Source: SpSt-77 sp049972045
Lineage (GTDB): Bacteria; Chloroflexota; Anaerolineae; B4-G1; DUEL01
Length of the DNA: 44,766 bases
NCBI GenBank assembly: GCA_049972045.1
Contig: JBMFKS010000013.1
Location: 1 to 44,766, forward strand
Reading direction: 5' to 3'
Positions 25,264 to 32,593 of this stretch are shown one piece after another; the first letter of the stretch is position 1, and each line of letters begins with the position of its first letter. The notes below the pieces were generated by a model. It saw nothing but the letters and a program-made list of their open reading frames with translations, had not been told where the DNA came from and ran no database searches. A program made the translations under genes and the position numbers.

Positions 25264-26034
25264 TCAGCGGTGCCTGGCCCGTTTTCTGGGGGTAAACTCC
25301 GATTCCCGTTCCAGGACCCAGAAGTGGGAAAGGCCGAAGGCGCGCAGCGGGGTCCGTTCCAGGGCGTATGTGATGGCCTGGAGCAGGCGGGCCAGAGCGG
25401 GCCAACGGCGGGCCAGGCGGTCGTAGCCGGGGAAAATCACTGTCCGGAACACCACCCGCACGGGCAGTCCCTGCCCCAGGCGCCGCAGCGTGCCCGCCGT
25501 GTATGCCCGGACATGGGGGACCAGCCGGCTCCGCAGCGGGTTAGGCAGATAGTTGACCAGCGGGATGTTGCCGAAGCGGTAGCGTCCGCGCCAGAAGAAG
25601 CCGTGGGTCTCAAAAGGATAAAGCCGGTTGGGGACGAAGAGGACAATCTGACCACCGGGCCGGGTGACCCGGACCATTTCCGCCAGCGTGGCCCAGTCAT
25701 CGGCGACATGCTCCAGGACCTCATGGGAGAAAGTCAGGTCAAAGGCGCCATCGGCGAAGGGCAGGGCTTCCCCCACGGCCTGCACCACTCCGGCGGCGCA
25801 GGCCTGGGCCTGGCAGGCCCATTCCCGCTCCACCTCCACGCCGAAGACGTGGGGAGTGTGGCGGCGGAAGGCCGCCAGATACATCCCCACCCCGCAGCCC
25901 ACATCCAGCACCCGCTTCCCGGTGGGGTCCGCATAGCGGCAGACCATCTGGAAGCGTCGCTCCTGCCCCGCACGCCACGCCAGGGAGGGCACACCCCGTT
26001 CTGCCCGCCGGTCGGTCTCTGAGGGACCCCCCAT
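25264..26034 (-). CDS. Class I SAM-dependent methyltransferase
   Basis: A 256-aa methyltransferase. Motif I is VLDVGCGVGMYLAAF (about 42-56), the acidic end of strand 2 is FGVEVEREW, and motif IV/post-I is FDLTFSHEVLEHV, followed by RPGGQIVLFVPN. This is the SAM-binding core of the Methyltransf_11 type. The C-terminal 90 residues are basic and lack clear motifs. A strong ribosome site (AGGAGGG) precedes it, 21 bp after pstB, so it is probably cotranscribed with the pst genes, though its role is more likely linked to the glycan genes downstream. The substrate is unknown. Confidence 0.88.
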   Translation of the reverse strand: MGGPSETDRRAERGVPSLAWRAGQERRFQMVCRYADPTGKRVLDVGCGVGMYLAAFRRHTPHVFGVEVEREWACQAQACAAGVVQAVGEALPFADGAFDLTFSHEVLEHVADDWATLAEMVRVTRPGGQIVLFVPNRLYPFETHGFFWRGRYRFGNIPLVNYLPNPLRSRLVPHVRAYTAGTLRRLGQGLPVRVVFRTVIFPGYDRLARRWPALARLLQAITYALERTPLRAFGLSHFWVLERESEFTPRKRARHR

Positions 26035-26055
26035 CAGCCCTCCTGAAGGTCTCCT

Positions 26056-26811
26056 CTACCCAAAGCGCCCGGTGATGTAATCCTCGGTGCGGCGGTCGCG
26101 CGGGGTGGTAAAGAGGTCCCGGCCAGGCTGACACTCCACCAGTTCCCCCATCAGGAAGAAGGCGGCGTAATCCGCCACGCGGGCGGCCTGCTGGATGCTG
26201 TGGGGGACGATGACAATGGTGTACTGGTGCTTCAACTGATGCAGCGCCTCCTCCACTTTGCCGGTGGAGATGGGGTCCAGCCCGGAGGTCGGCTCATCCA
26301 GCAGCAACACCTCCGGCTCCAGGGCCAGGCTGCGGGCGAGGCAGAGCCGCTGTTGCTGCCCGCCCGAAAGCCGGCTGGCGGGGTCGTCCAACCGATCCTT
26401 CACCTCGTCCCAGAGCGCCGCCAGCCGCAGACTCCGCTCCAGAATCTCCTCCAGCCGGGCCCGGTCCCGAACCCCGGCCAGTTTGGGGCCGTAGAGGACG
26501 TTTTCCCGCACTGTTCCTGGCAAAGGGAGCGGCAGAGCGAAGACCATCCCCACCCGCCGCCGCAGACGGGGAACGTCCATCCCCGGCGCGTAGACATCCT
26601 GCCCGTCCAGCAGAACGCGCCCGGTCATCCGCGTGCCCTCCACCTCGTCGTTCAGCCGGTTGATGAGGCGCAGGAGCGTCGTCTTGCCGCCCCCCGCCGG
26701 TCCGAAGACGACGGTGATGGCGTTGGACGGGATGTCCAGCGTCACGTCCCGCAGGGCCGGACGGTCGCCGTAGAAGTAACTGACGTTCTGGAAGCGAATC
26801 TTGGGTTCCAC
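26056..26811 (-). CDS. pstB: Phosphate ABC transporter ATPase PstB, with altered Q-loop
   Basis: ATP-binding subunit of the high-affinity phosphate importer, 251 aa. Walker A is GPAGGGKT (37-44, consensus GPSGCGKS), signature LSGGQQQR (148-155), Walker B LLLDEPTSGLDP (169-180) and switch His204 in VPHSIQQAARVADY, a typical PstB segment. The oddity is in the Q-loop: the usual VGMVFQKPNPFP reads VGMVFALPLPLP, so the glutamine that contacts Mg and couples to the permease is Ala92. The codon (GCT) is unambiguous in the sequence. It still has every other catalytic motif. It lies 22 bp after pstA. Confidence 0.92.
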   Translation of the reverse strand: MEPKIRFQNVSYFYGDRPALRDVTLDIPSNAITVVFGPAGGGKTTLLRLINRLNDEVEGTRMTGRVLLDGQDVYAPGMDVPRLRRRVGMVFALPLPLPGTVRENVLYGPKLAGVRDRARLEEILERSLRLAALWDEVKDRLDDPASRLSGGQQQRLCLARSLALEPEVLLLDEPTSGLDPISTGKVEEALHQLKHQYTIVIVPHSIQQAARVADYAAFFLMGELVECQPGRDLFTTPRDRRTEDYITGRFG

Positions 26812-26833
26812 GGGCGGAAAAGGGAAACGGGAT

Positions 26834-27682
26834 TTACCATTCCCGGCGCCGCCGGAAGTAACTGCGGATGAGGGCGGCGACGGCGTTCATGGAGAGGACG
26901 ATGGTCAGCAGGACCAGCGCGGTTCCGTACTGGATGCGGGGCGGCATCCCCGGCACCTGGGTGCTGATGACGTAGAGGTGGTATGGGAGTGCCATGGTCG
27001 GCTCCAACAGCGAACGGGGGATGCGGGGGAGGTAGAAGGCGGCGGCGGTGAAGAGGATGGGCGCCGTCTCCCCGGCGGCCCGCAGAAGCCCCAGGATGAT
27101 GCCGGTGATGATGCCCGGCATGGCCTGCGGGAGGACGATGTGGCGGATGCCCTGCCAGCGGGTCCCGCCCAGACTGGCACTCACCAGCCGGAACTCCCCC
27201 GGGACGGCCCGCAGCGCCTCCTCCGCCGTGCTGATGATGACGGGGAGCGTCATAATCGCCAGGGTCAGCGAGCCCGCCAGGACCGAGGTGCCGAACTGCA
27301 GGAAGAGGACGAAGAGTCCCAGGCCGAAGAGGCCGTAGACGACGGAGGGGACCCCCGCCAGGTTGATGATGGCCAGGCGCAGGACGCGGGTCCAGAAGGT
27401 ATCCCGGGCGTACTCTGCCAGATAGATGGCCCCGCCGATGCCAACGGGGATGGCGACCACCGCCGTTCCCAGCACCAGCAACAGCGTCCCGACGATGGCC
27501 GGGAAGATGCCGCCCTCTTTCATCCCGTTGCGCGGCATCGCCGTGAGAAACTCCCAGTCTATGGCCCCGATTCCCTGAACAACGATGTTCCCGACGACGA
27601 AGAGAATCGGCAGCACGACGATCAGGGAAATCCCGCCCAGCAGGATAAACCCCAGTCGCTGGACCCGATAGCGATTCATCAT
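26834..27682 (-). CDS. pstA: Phosphate ABC transporter permease PstA
   Basis: Inner-membrane permease subunit of the phosphate importer; 282 aa with six helices. Conserved PstA features include FLTAMPRNGMKEGGIFPAIVGT, IYLAEYA, NLAGVPSVVYGLFGL and the cytoplasmic EAA loop ALRAVPGEFRLVSASLGGTR. It starts with tandem ATG codons, the first of which (27682) overlaps the pstC stop as ATGA, so translation is coupled. Full-length for the family. Confidence 0.94.
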   Translation of the reverse strand: MMNRYRVQRLGFILLGGISLIVVLPILFVVGNIVVQGIGAIDWEFLTAMPRNGMKEGGIFPAIVGTLLLVLGTAVVAIPVGIGGAIYLAEYARDTFWTRVLRLAIINLAGVPSVVYGLFGLGLFVLFLQFGTSVLAGSLTLAIMTLPVIISTAEEALRAVPGEFRLVSASLGGTRWQGIRHIVLPQAMPGIITGIILGLLRAAGETAPILFTAAAFYLPRIPRSLLEPTMALPYHLYVISTQVPGMPPRIQYGTALVLLTIVLSMNAVAALIRSYFRRRREW

Positions 27683-28587
27683 CGCAACCCTCCCCGGCGG
27701 GGTTTCTTGAAGATGGTCACCGCCGCCATCGCGTTGATGATGAAAGTGATGACGAACAGGATGATGCCGATGCCGAACAGGGCGTGGTAGTGGACACTCC
27801 CCTGGGCGACCTCCCCCATCTCGGCGGCGATGGTGGCGGTCATGGTGCGGACGGGGCGGAAGAGAGAGTCCAGCGTGAGCGGCATACGGGCCGCGTTGCC
27901 GGTGACCATCATCACCGCCATCGTCTCGCCGATGGCCCGGCCCAGCCCCAACATCACCGCCGTGACGATGCCGGAGCGGGCCGCCGGTACAACGACCCGC
28001 CAGATGGTCTGCCACTGGGTGGCGCCCATAGCCAGGCCGGCGTCCCGGTAACTCTTGGGCACCGCGTCCAGCGCGTCCTCGGCCACGCTGATGATGGTCG
28101 GTAGCGCCATATAGGCCAGGATGAGGGCGCCGGTGAAAGCGGTCAGGCCAGTGGGGGCACCCAGCACTTCCCGCACCAGCGGGGCGACGACCGTCATCCC
28201 GAAGAAGCCCAGCACCACGGAGGGGATGCCGGCCAGGATTTCAATCATCGGCTTGAGAATTTCCCGGGCCCAGTGGGGGGCCACCTCCCGCACAAAGACC
28301 GCCGTCGCTACGCCCAGGGGGAGGGCAATGAGGATGGCCGTCACGGTCACCAGGAGCGACCCCAGGATCAGAGGCAAGGTACCGAAAAGGCCGAAGGTGG
28401 GATACCAGCGGGTCCCGAAGAGGTTGTCCGGCGCGGCTTCCCAGAAGATGGGCGCGCCTTCCCGGACGAGGAAGAAGAAAATGAGGATGACGAAGCCGAT
28501 GCTGGAGAAAGCCAGCACCCGGATGGTGGATTCTATGGCGAATTCGCCCCAACGGGGATGGGAAGAGAAGAGTTTGGGTTTACCCAA
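27679..28587 (-). CDS. pstC: Phosphate ABC transporter permease PstC
   Basis: Partner permease of PstA; 302 aa with six helices. Family motifs include FGTLPLILGSLLVT, AVFVREVAP, EILAGIPSVVLGFFG and the EAA loop DALDAVPKSYRDAGLAMGAT. The start is a TTG codon at 28587 with GGGAGGTG five bases before it. It is the first gene of pstC-pstA-pstB. The phosphate-binding protein gene pstS and phoU are not adjacent: upstream lies a divergent gene, downstream a methyltransferase. Confidence 0.93.
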   Translation of the reverse strand: MGKPKLFSSHPRWGEFAIESTIRVLAFSSIGFVILIFFFLVREGAPIFWEAAPDNLFGTRWYPTFGLFGTLPLILGSLLVTVTAILIALPLGVATAVFVREVAPHWAREILKPMIEILAGIPSVVLGFFGMTVVAPLVREVLGAPTGLTAFTGALILAYMALPTIISVAEDALDAVPKSYRDAGLAMGATQWQTIWRVVVPAARSGIVTAVMLGLGRAIGETMAVMMVTGNAARMPLTLDSLFRPVRTMTATIAAEMGEVAQGSVHYHALFGIGIILFVITFIINAMAAVTIFKKPRRGGLR

Positions 28588-28665
28588 TCAACACCTCCCG
28601 GCGGACAGTGGGATCAGGTCTGCGGGATTCTCCTGCTTCGGCAGATGGTCCACCGACCGGGGGAT

Positions 28666-28671
28666 ATTATA
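28666..28671 (-). promoter_or_regulatory. -10 element of the pst operon
   Basis: On the minus strand TATAAT stands 78 bp before the pstC start, preceded at 16 bp by TGGCGA, a weak -35 match. No convincing Pho-box direct repeat was recognised. Confidence 0.5.
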
Positions 28672-28763
28672 CCCCATACCGGGATTTTCGCCATCCGACC
28701 CACCGGCAGGCCGGGTGATTTTATCTCCAACAAAGACACAAAGAGGGGTGGCCCGCACCCCAT

Positions 28764-28792
28764 TTGCGCAGATGCAGAAGTGAGGGTAAAAT
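28764..28792 (+). promoter_or_regulatory. Promoter of the cyclic-di-AMP receptor pair (leaderless type)
   Basis: TTGCGC (28764-28769) and TAAAAT (28787-28792) are 17 bp apart. The ATG of the first receptor gene is at 28802, only 9 nt after the -10 box, and no ribosome site is visible, so the transcript should start at or next to the start codon. Confidence 0.7.
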
Positions 28793-28801
28793 GGGAATGC
28801 A

Positions 28802-29143
28802 ATGGGCGAACAACAGGTCAACCAGTTGGTCATTGCAACGGTGGCCGGCGGACAGGCTGGGGAGGTGATCCGGGCGCTGGTGGAGGAGGGGTTCTATGTC
28901 ACCCGGATAGATTCCACCAGCGGCCTGTTGCAGGAAGCGACGGTTTCTCTTATCATTGGCCTGGACCGGGCCCGCCTGCCTCACCTGCTGGGGCGGCTTC
29001 GGACGCTGTGCCGCCCTTATACTCGCTACCTCCCCGTACATCTGGAGGTCACAATGGCGGAGGTGCAGCCGATGATGATTGAGACGCAGGTCGGAGGGGC
29101 GACCATCTATGTCCTCAACGTAGAACGGTTTGAGCAGGTGTGA
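28802..29143 (+). CDS. Cyclic-di-AMP receptor-like protein, first paralog (divergent ligand loop)
   Basis: A 113-aa PII-like protein of the DarA/PstA cyclic-di-AMP receptor family. The overall pattern matches: VIATVAGGQAGEVIRALVEEGFYVTRIDST, then SLIIGLDRARLPHLLGRL, and the C-terminal VGGATIYVLNVERFEQV. The family's ligand-binding stretch after the first helix, usually TGGFLRxGNTTLLIG, is here TSGLLQEATVSLIIG, with the GGF and GN elements lost, while the long middle loop and the C-terminal VGGAT strand are kept. It may have lost or altered nucleotide binding. The second paralog begins 2 bp after its stop. Confidence 0.85.
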   Translation: MGEQQVNQLVIATVAGGQAGEVIRALVEEGFYVTRIDSTSGLLQEATVSLIIGLDRARLPHLLGRLRTLCRPYTRYLPVHLEVTMAEVQPMMIETQVGGATIYVLNVERFEQV

Positions 29144-29145
29144 GG

Positions 29146-29409
29146 ATGAAACTCCTCATCGTAATCCTGCAGGACGGGGACGCGGGGGCCGTCATGGAAC
29201 GGCTGATCGCCGAGGGCTACCGGGTGACCCGGATTGCCAGTACGGGGGGGTTTCTCCGGCGGGGAAACGTCACGCTGCTGATTGGGGCAGAGGCGGCGGA
29301 AGTGGATGGGGTGATAGACCTGCTTCGCCAGACCTGCGCGCCGCCGGAGCCGGGCCAGCACCGGGCGACGGTGTTTGTGGTGGAAGCGGCCCACTTTGAG
29401 CAGGTTTGA
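29146..29409 (+). CDS. Cyclic-di-AMP receptor-like protein, second paralog (short form)
   Basis: An 87-aa relative of the preceding gene. The N-terminus is near-consensus for cyclic-di-AMP receptors: MKLLIVILQDGDAGAVMERL, GYRVTRIASTGGFLRRGNVT, LLIG. The family is usually about 109 aa; here the long loop before the last strand is shortened and the VGGAT motif is reduced to RATVFVVEAAHFEQV. The start at 29146 matches family N-termini and has GGTGTGAGG directly before it; a GTG at 29140 is also in frame. The two paralogs have lost opposite parts of the ancestral protein, which suggests they work as a pair. Confidence 0.88.
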   Translation: MKLLIVILQDGDAGAVMERLIAEGYRVTRIASTGGFLRRGNVTLLIGAEAAEVDGVIDLLRQTCAPPEPGQHRATVFVVEAAHFEQV

Positions 29410-29415
29410 CCTCGC

Positions 29416-29447
29416 AGGCCTGCCAGGCCCCAGGGCCTGGCAGGCCT
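29416..29447 (+). terminator. Hairpin after the cyclic-di-AMP receptor genes
   Basis: A perfect 14-bp stem, AGGCCTGCCAGGCC (29416-29429) with 29434-29447, and a 4-nt loop, 7 bp after the stop codon of the second receptor gene. Only TTGT follows, so the T-tract is poor; it may equally be a mobile palindrome used as a terminator. Confidence 0.55.
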
Positions 29448-29524
29448 TGTATACCCATGGCGTTTGTTCGGCCAACCGATGGCCCGGAGGACTACTGGTC
29501 AGTCAAGTTTATACTTATGGGTTC

Positions 29525-29703
29525 GAATTGCCGACGCGGCCAGGGGCCCTTGCAGGCCCCCAGTAGGGCAACTGTGAACAGTTGCCCTACTGGCCGAATT
29601 GCCGACGCGGCCAGGGGCCCATGCAGGCCCCAGGTAGGGCAACTGCGAGCAGTTGCCCTACTGGAGGGCGCAAAGACCCACAAAAGTGCTGTTGACAAAC
29701 CAC
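29525..29703 (+). repeat. Composite dispersed repeat, copy 1 (with internal duplication)
   Basis: Module order: ATTGCCGACGCGGCCAGGGG with a GGCCC-GGCCC palindrome, then the palindrome TAGGGCAACTG-N4-CAGTTGCCCTA, then the tail GCGCAAAGACCCACAAAA ... TTGACAAACCAC. The first two modules occur twice here with a 71-bp period (29525 and 29596), the tail once (29664-29703). Other copies are at 38085-38170 and, reversed, 44661-44766. Confidence 0.85.
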
Positions 29704-29752
29704 TCCGTCCGGGCTCGTCAAGCGAAGCCCCGAGGGGGCTTTGCCGGGTTGA

Positions 29753-29774
29753 GCCTGGCGGTTTACCGCCAGGC
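29753..29774. repeat. REP-like hairpin, copy 2
   Basis: GCCTGGCGG (29753-29761), loop TTTA, exact complement 29766-29774, preceded by A and followed by GA. Compared with the copies at 16518 and 34286 the stem sequence differs on both sides in a paired manner, while length, loop and flanks are kept. Confidence 0.8.
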
Positions 29775-29788
29775 GAGAATGGCCGGAA

Positions 29789-30541
29789 TCAACACCCCCG
29801 GTATCCCGACTCCTCGCGGCAGGCTCGCGCGGCGGCCCAGCTCGCCAATCCCCCTGTGACCCCCCAGTGCAACAGGATGCTCAGCCAGAGGTGGGCCGTC
29901 TGCAGGTAGAACGCCGCGCTGAGGACGGCCATACCGGCACGGATCAGAGTGAGAGGACGCTTCTCCGGCTCCCGCAGCGCCTCCCACCACCAGGGATTCA
30001 GGATGGCCTCCAGCGCGACGATCCCCAATCCCATCCAGGCCCCCCAGTAGTTCCCCCACAGGACGGAGGGCCCGTTCCGGTAGAACATCCAGTGGGTCTC
30101 CTGAAAGAAGGCCTCCCTCAGCGCGGTGGGGAGGGAGAGGGAGAGGCGAATAGCCCTCCCGTCGCTCCGGCGCCCTCCAGCCCACCAGATGACCGCCAGG
30201 ATGGTCCAGGCCATCGCCCCCAGGAGAACGGCCCAGCCCACGCCGCGCACTCCATCCATCCAGAGTTGCAGGCGCTCTTCAAAAGTAAAGGCAGAGCCGA
30301 GCAGAAGAGGTAAGGGGTCCAGGCCGAATTGTCGCTCCACTATGGCGTCCCGACCCCAGAGCAGAGCAGCAAATGGCCCGCCAACGTAGTAGAGGAACCG
30401 GAGCAATTGGAGCAGGGGGGAGAAAACCGGCGAGGCTTTCAGTTTTTGGACCCGGGCCTGGTGGCGGAGGAGCCAGGTTGCCCAGGTGCTCAGCAAGGCG
30501 ACCAGTACGGAGCCACCCAGCCAGAGCCACCGGTCAGTCAC
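29789..30541 (-). CDS. Integral membrane protein, possibly CPBP-like
   Basis: A membrane protein of about 250 aa with six to seven predicted helices. The segment LREAFFQETHWMFYR followed later by HLWLSILLHWGV resembles, loosely, the glutamate and histidine motifs of the CPBP intramembrane protease family, but the double-glutamate EExxxR hallmark is not clear, so the function is left open. GTG codons at 30547 and 30541 are both possible; the second has GGAGGAG at proper distance. It overlaps the end of the sensor kinase gene, so the two are probably made together and the membrane protein may be a target or partner of the kinase. Confidence 0.6.
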   Translation of the reverse strand: MTDRWLWLGGSVLVALLSTWATWLLRHQARVQKLKASPVFSPLLQLLRFLYYVGGPFAALLWGRDAIVERQFGLDPLPLLLGSAFTFEERLQLWMDGVRGVGWAVLLGAMAWTILAVIWWAGGRRSDGRAIRLSLSLPTALREAFFQETHWMFYRNGPSVLWGNYWGAWMGLGIVALEAILNPWWWEALREPEKRPLTLIRAGMAVLSAAFYLQTAHLWLSILLHWGVTGGLASWAAARACREESGYRGC

Positions 30542-32306
30542 GAGCACGCTCCTCTTTGAGGGGAACCTCCAACCGTACGGTGGCTCCCTGGCCCGGGGCG
30601 GAGATGATGGTCAGTTTGCCGCCAACCAGTTCGGCCCGCTCCCGCATATTCAACATCCCCAGACTGCCGCGCTCCTCGTACCCTTGTTCCAGGACGCGCG
30701 GGTCAAAGCCCACGCCATCATCCACCACCTCGGCGACGAAGAGATTCCCCCGGGTGTACATCCGTACCTTAATCTGGCTGGCATGGGCATGTTTACGGGC
30801 GTTGCTGATGGCCTCTTCTATAATATAGAAAATCGTGCCCTGCTGATCCTTATCCAACCGGCTGTCCACACCCTCTGGCGCTTCCAGCCGAATCGGCAGC
30901 GGGTCCGTCTCCATCCGCTTGGCGATGTACTGCTCTATGGCCGCGCGCAATCCATGGGTCTCCAGGATGAGGGGCCGGAGGGTGAACAGCATGTGGCGAA
31001 TCTCTTTGGTGGTGCGCCGGGCCAGTTCCTCAATGCGCGCCAGTTCCGCCTGGACCTCATCGGGACGTTCTTTGAGGAGCATCTGGACGTAGTTTACCCG
31101 CATGGCGATGGCGGCGATGGATTGGGTGGGGCCATCATGCAGGTCGCGGGCCAGTTTTTTGCGCGCGTCCTCCTCCACAGCGACAATCCGCTCTTTCTCT
31201 TCCATCAGGCTCTGATAGAGGCGCGCGTTCTGAAGAGCGACGACACCCTGGTTGCAGAGAGCACTGAGAAGGTCCTGATAGTCGGGGGTGAACAGGCCGT
31301 TTTTCGGACTGCCGAAAACGGCGAAACCGAAGGTCTCAAAACCGGCCCGCAGGGGCACCGCGACCGCTTCCCGGCACTGGTGAAGAGAGACAAATTGGCC
31401 CAGTTCCGGGTCTTCTCCCGGGGCCAGGCAGAGAGCCGGTTCCGCCGTCCTCAACGCCTGGGCCAGGACCCCCGACCGTCCTTCCAGGGTTATTTGCTGG
31501 TCCCGGCGGGGAGTATGACGAGATGCCGCGACCTTCAGCCGGTCTCCCCGGAAGAGCAGGATCAGGCTCACCAGAGGGGCCTCCTGTCCCGCCAGTTCGT
31601 GCAGGCCAATTTCCGCCACATCCAGAATGGCTTCCAGAACCCGCTGGTAATTCAGCGTCGCGCTGAGGGTACTGGCCAGTTCAAAGATGAGGCGGGACTG
31701 CTGGTGACGAGCCCGCAGCCGTTGCAGTTCCTCCTCTTCTTCCTGCTGGCGGATGAGGGCGACCCGCCGCTTCATCTGCTCACCGATCAGGGCAGTGATC
31801 ACCGCCACCAGCAGGATGATCACGACGTTCCCGATTTTCGCCAGCAGGGTGTCTACAGTGAGCGAGGCGGGCGCCAGAAAGCCCTGGCCCAGATAACCGA
31901 TGGCGATGAAAAGCGCCACCGCCAGGCTGGTCAAGAAGGAGAAGCGGAGGGCCGCTGTGATGATGGGGAACAGGCTGAAAAACAGAAGGGGGCTATCCAA
32001 TCCCCCAGACACGGCCATCAGGCCGACCGCCAGGGCTGTGTCCACCACCAGAGCAAGGATGGAGAGCAGGGGCGGAAAACGACGAACGGCCAACAAGAGG
32101 GTCAGCGCCAGATTATAAGCAACGGCGATACCGATGAGGAGGCCAAGGGGAAGAGACGATGGGCTACCGAAACCATACAAGGGGTCCAGAAATCCGACCA
32201 GGAGAACTGCCAGCAATAGGAGCCAGCGCAGATTGCTGACCACCCAATCCACTTCTAACCGGCGGCGGGGGTTTTCCTGGATTACCGGAGAAGTCGGTTC
32301 TCTCAT
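30534..32306 (-). CDS. Orphan NarL-family sensor histidine kinase with GAF domain
   Basis: A 590-aa kinase. Residues about 20-185 are hydrophobic with six helices (a membrane sensor without a large external domain); a coiled coil follows at 185-220, a GAF domain at 225-380 and a HisKA_3 domain with the phosphoacceptor His in ARDLHDGPTQSIAAIAMRV. The HATPase domain contains ISNARKHAHAS, DDGVGFDP and GLGMLNMRERA-like motifs (read as GSLGMLNMRERAELVGG). No response regulator gene is adjacent. No clear ribosome site precedes the ATG. The gene lies just after the tRNA-Val terminator and could receive readthrough from the tRNA promoter. Confidence 0.9.
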   Translation of the reverse strand: MREPTSPVIQENPRRRLEVDWVVSNLRWLLLLAVLLVGFLDPLYGFGSPSSLPLGLLIGIAVAYNLALTLLLAVRRFPPLLSILALVVDTALAVGLMAVSGGLDSPLLFFSLFPIITAALRFSFLTSLAVALFIAIGYLGQGFLAPASLTVDTLLAKIGNVVIILLVAVITALIGEQMKRRVALIRQQEEEEELQRLRARHQQSRLIFELASTLSATLNYQRVLEAILDVAEIGLHELAGQEAPLVSLILLFRGDRLKVAASRHTPRRDQQITLEGRSGVLAQALRTAEPALCLAPGEDPELGQFVSLHQCREAVAVPLRAGFETFGFAVFGSPKNGLFTPDYQDLLSALCNQGVVALQNARLYQSLMEEKERIVAVEEDARKKLARDLHDGPTQSIAAIAMRVNYVQMLLKERPDEVQAELARIEELARRTTKEIRHMLFTLRPLILETHGLRAAIEQYIAKRMETDPLPIRLEAPEGVDSRLDKDQQGTIFYIIEEAISNARKHAHASQIKVRMYTRGNLFVAEVVDDGVGFDPRVLEQGYEERGSLGMLNMRERAELVGGKLTIISAPGQGATVRLEVPLKEERARD

Positions 32307-32323
32307 CCGTGGGTAAGGGCCTC

Positions 32324-32355
32324 AAAAAACACATGCCCGAAGAGTTCCTTCGGGC
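32324..32355 (-). terminator. Terminator of the tRNA-Val gene
   Basis: On the minus strand an 8-bp stem, GCCCGAAG with CTTCGGGC (32335-32342 and 32348-32355), is followed after 5 nt by TTTTTT (32324-32329). It lies 20 bp after the tRNA 3' end. Confidence 0.75.
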
Positions 32356-32374
32356 CGTGGGCATATAGTTTGTG

Positions 32375-32448
32375 TGGGCGCGAAGGGATTTGAACCCCTG
32401 ACCTCCACAATGTGAGTGTGGCGCTCTAACCTGCTGAGCTACGCGCCC
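32375..32448 (-). tRNA. tRNA-Val (anticodon CAC)
   Basis: The minus strand folds into a full cloverleaf of 74 nt: acceptor GGGCGCG with CGCGCCC, D arm GCTC-AGCAGGTTA-GAGC, anticodon stem CCACA with TGTGG around the loop CTCACAT (anticodon CAC, reading GUG), and T arm with TTCAAAT. The discriminator base is A. The 3' CCA is not encoded (CAC follows) and must be added after transcription. Confidence 0.95.
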
Positions 32449-32454
32449 AAGGAT

Positions 32455-32482
32455 ATTATAGCATCATCTTCCAGAAAGGCAA
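32455..32482 (-). promoter_or_regulatory. Promoter of tRNA-Val
   Basis: On the minus strand TTGCCT (32477-32482) and TATAAT (32455-32460) are 16 bp apart, with the tRNA 5' end at 32448, so the 5' leader would be very short. Confidence 0.75.
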
Positions 32483-32549
32483 GTTGGATCGGCAATTTCC
32501 CGATGGGCCGTACGCAGAAGTTTTTGCCCCTTTCCCCCGGGCGATCGGC

Positions 32550-32578
32550 TTGCCGATCCTGCCAGGCAGTGCTACAAT
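32550..32578 (+). promoter_or_regulatory. Promoter of the radical SAM gene
   Basis: TTGCCG (32550-32555) and TACAAT (32573-32578) are 17 bp apart. The start codon at 32594 lies 15 nt after the -10 box with GGTGAAAG as a weak ribosome site, so the leader is about 9 nt long. Confidence 0.7.
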
Positions 32579-32593
32579 TGCTCCTGGTGAAAG

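Larger units (their letters stand above)
29410..29788. other. Repeat cluster between the receptor pair and the membrane protein gene
   Basis: This 379-bp gap carries no gene with coding character. It is made of a terminator-like hairpin (29416-29447), one and a half units of a composite dispersed repeat (29525-29703) and a REP-like hairpin (29753-29774). Confidence 0.75.

Noticed and set aside
24052..26022. Long plus-strand open frame (656 codons) across the glycosyltransferase and methyltransferase genes
   Set aside because: It spans two real minus-strand genes and the gap between them, and lacks any family motif.
26834..28015. Extended form of PstA beginning inside pstC
   Set aside because: The extension is the alternative frame of pstC; the ATG at 27682 overlapping the pstC stop fits the family length and operon coupling.
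28588..28763. Riboswitch or Pho box upstream of pstC
   Set aside because: Only a -10 box and a half repeat of the ACACAAAG type were recognised; no Pho-box direct repeat or known aptamer core was seen.
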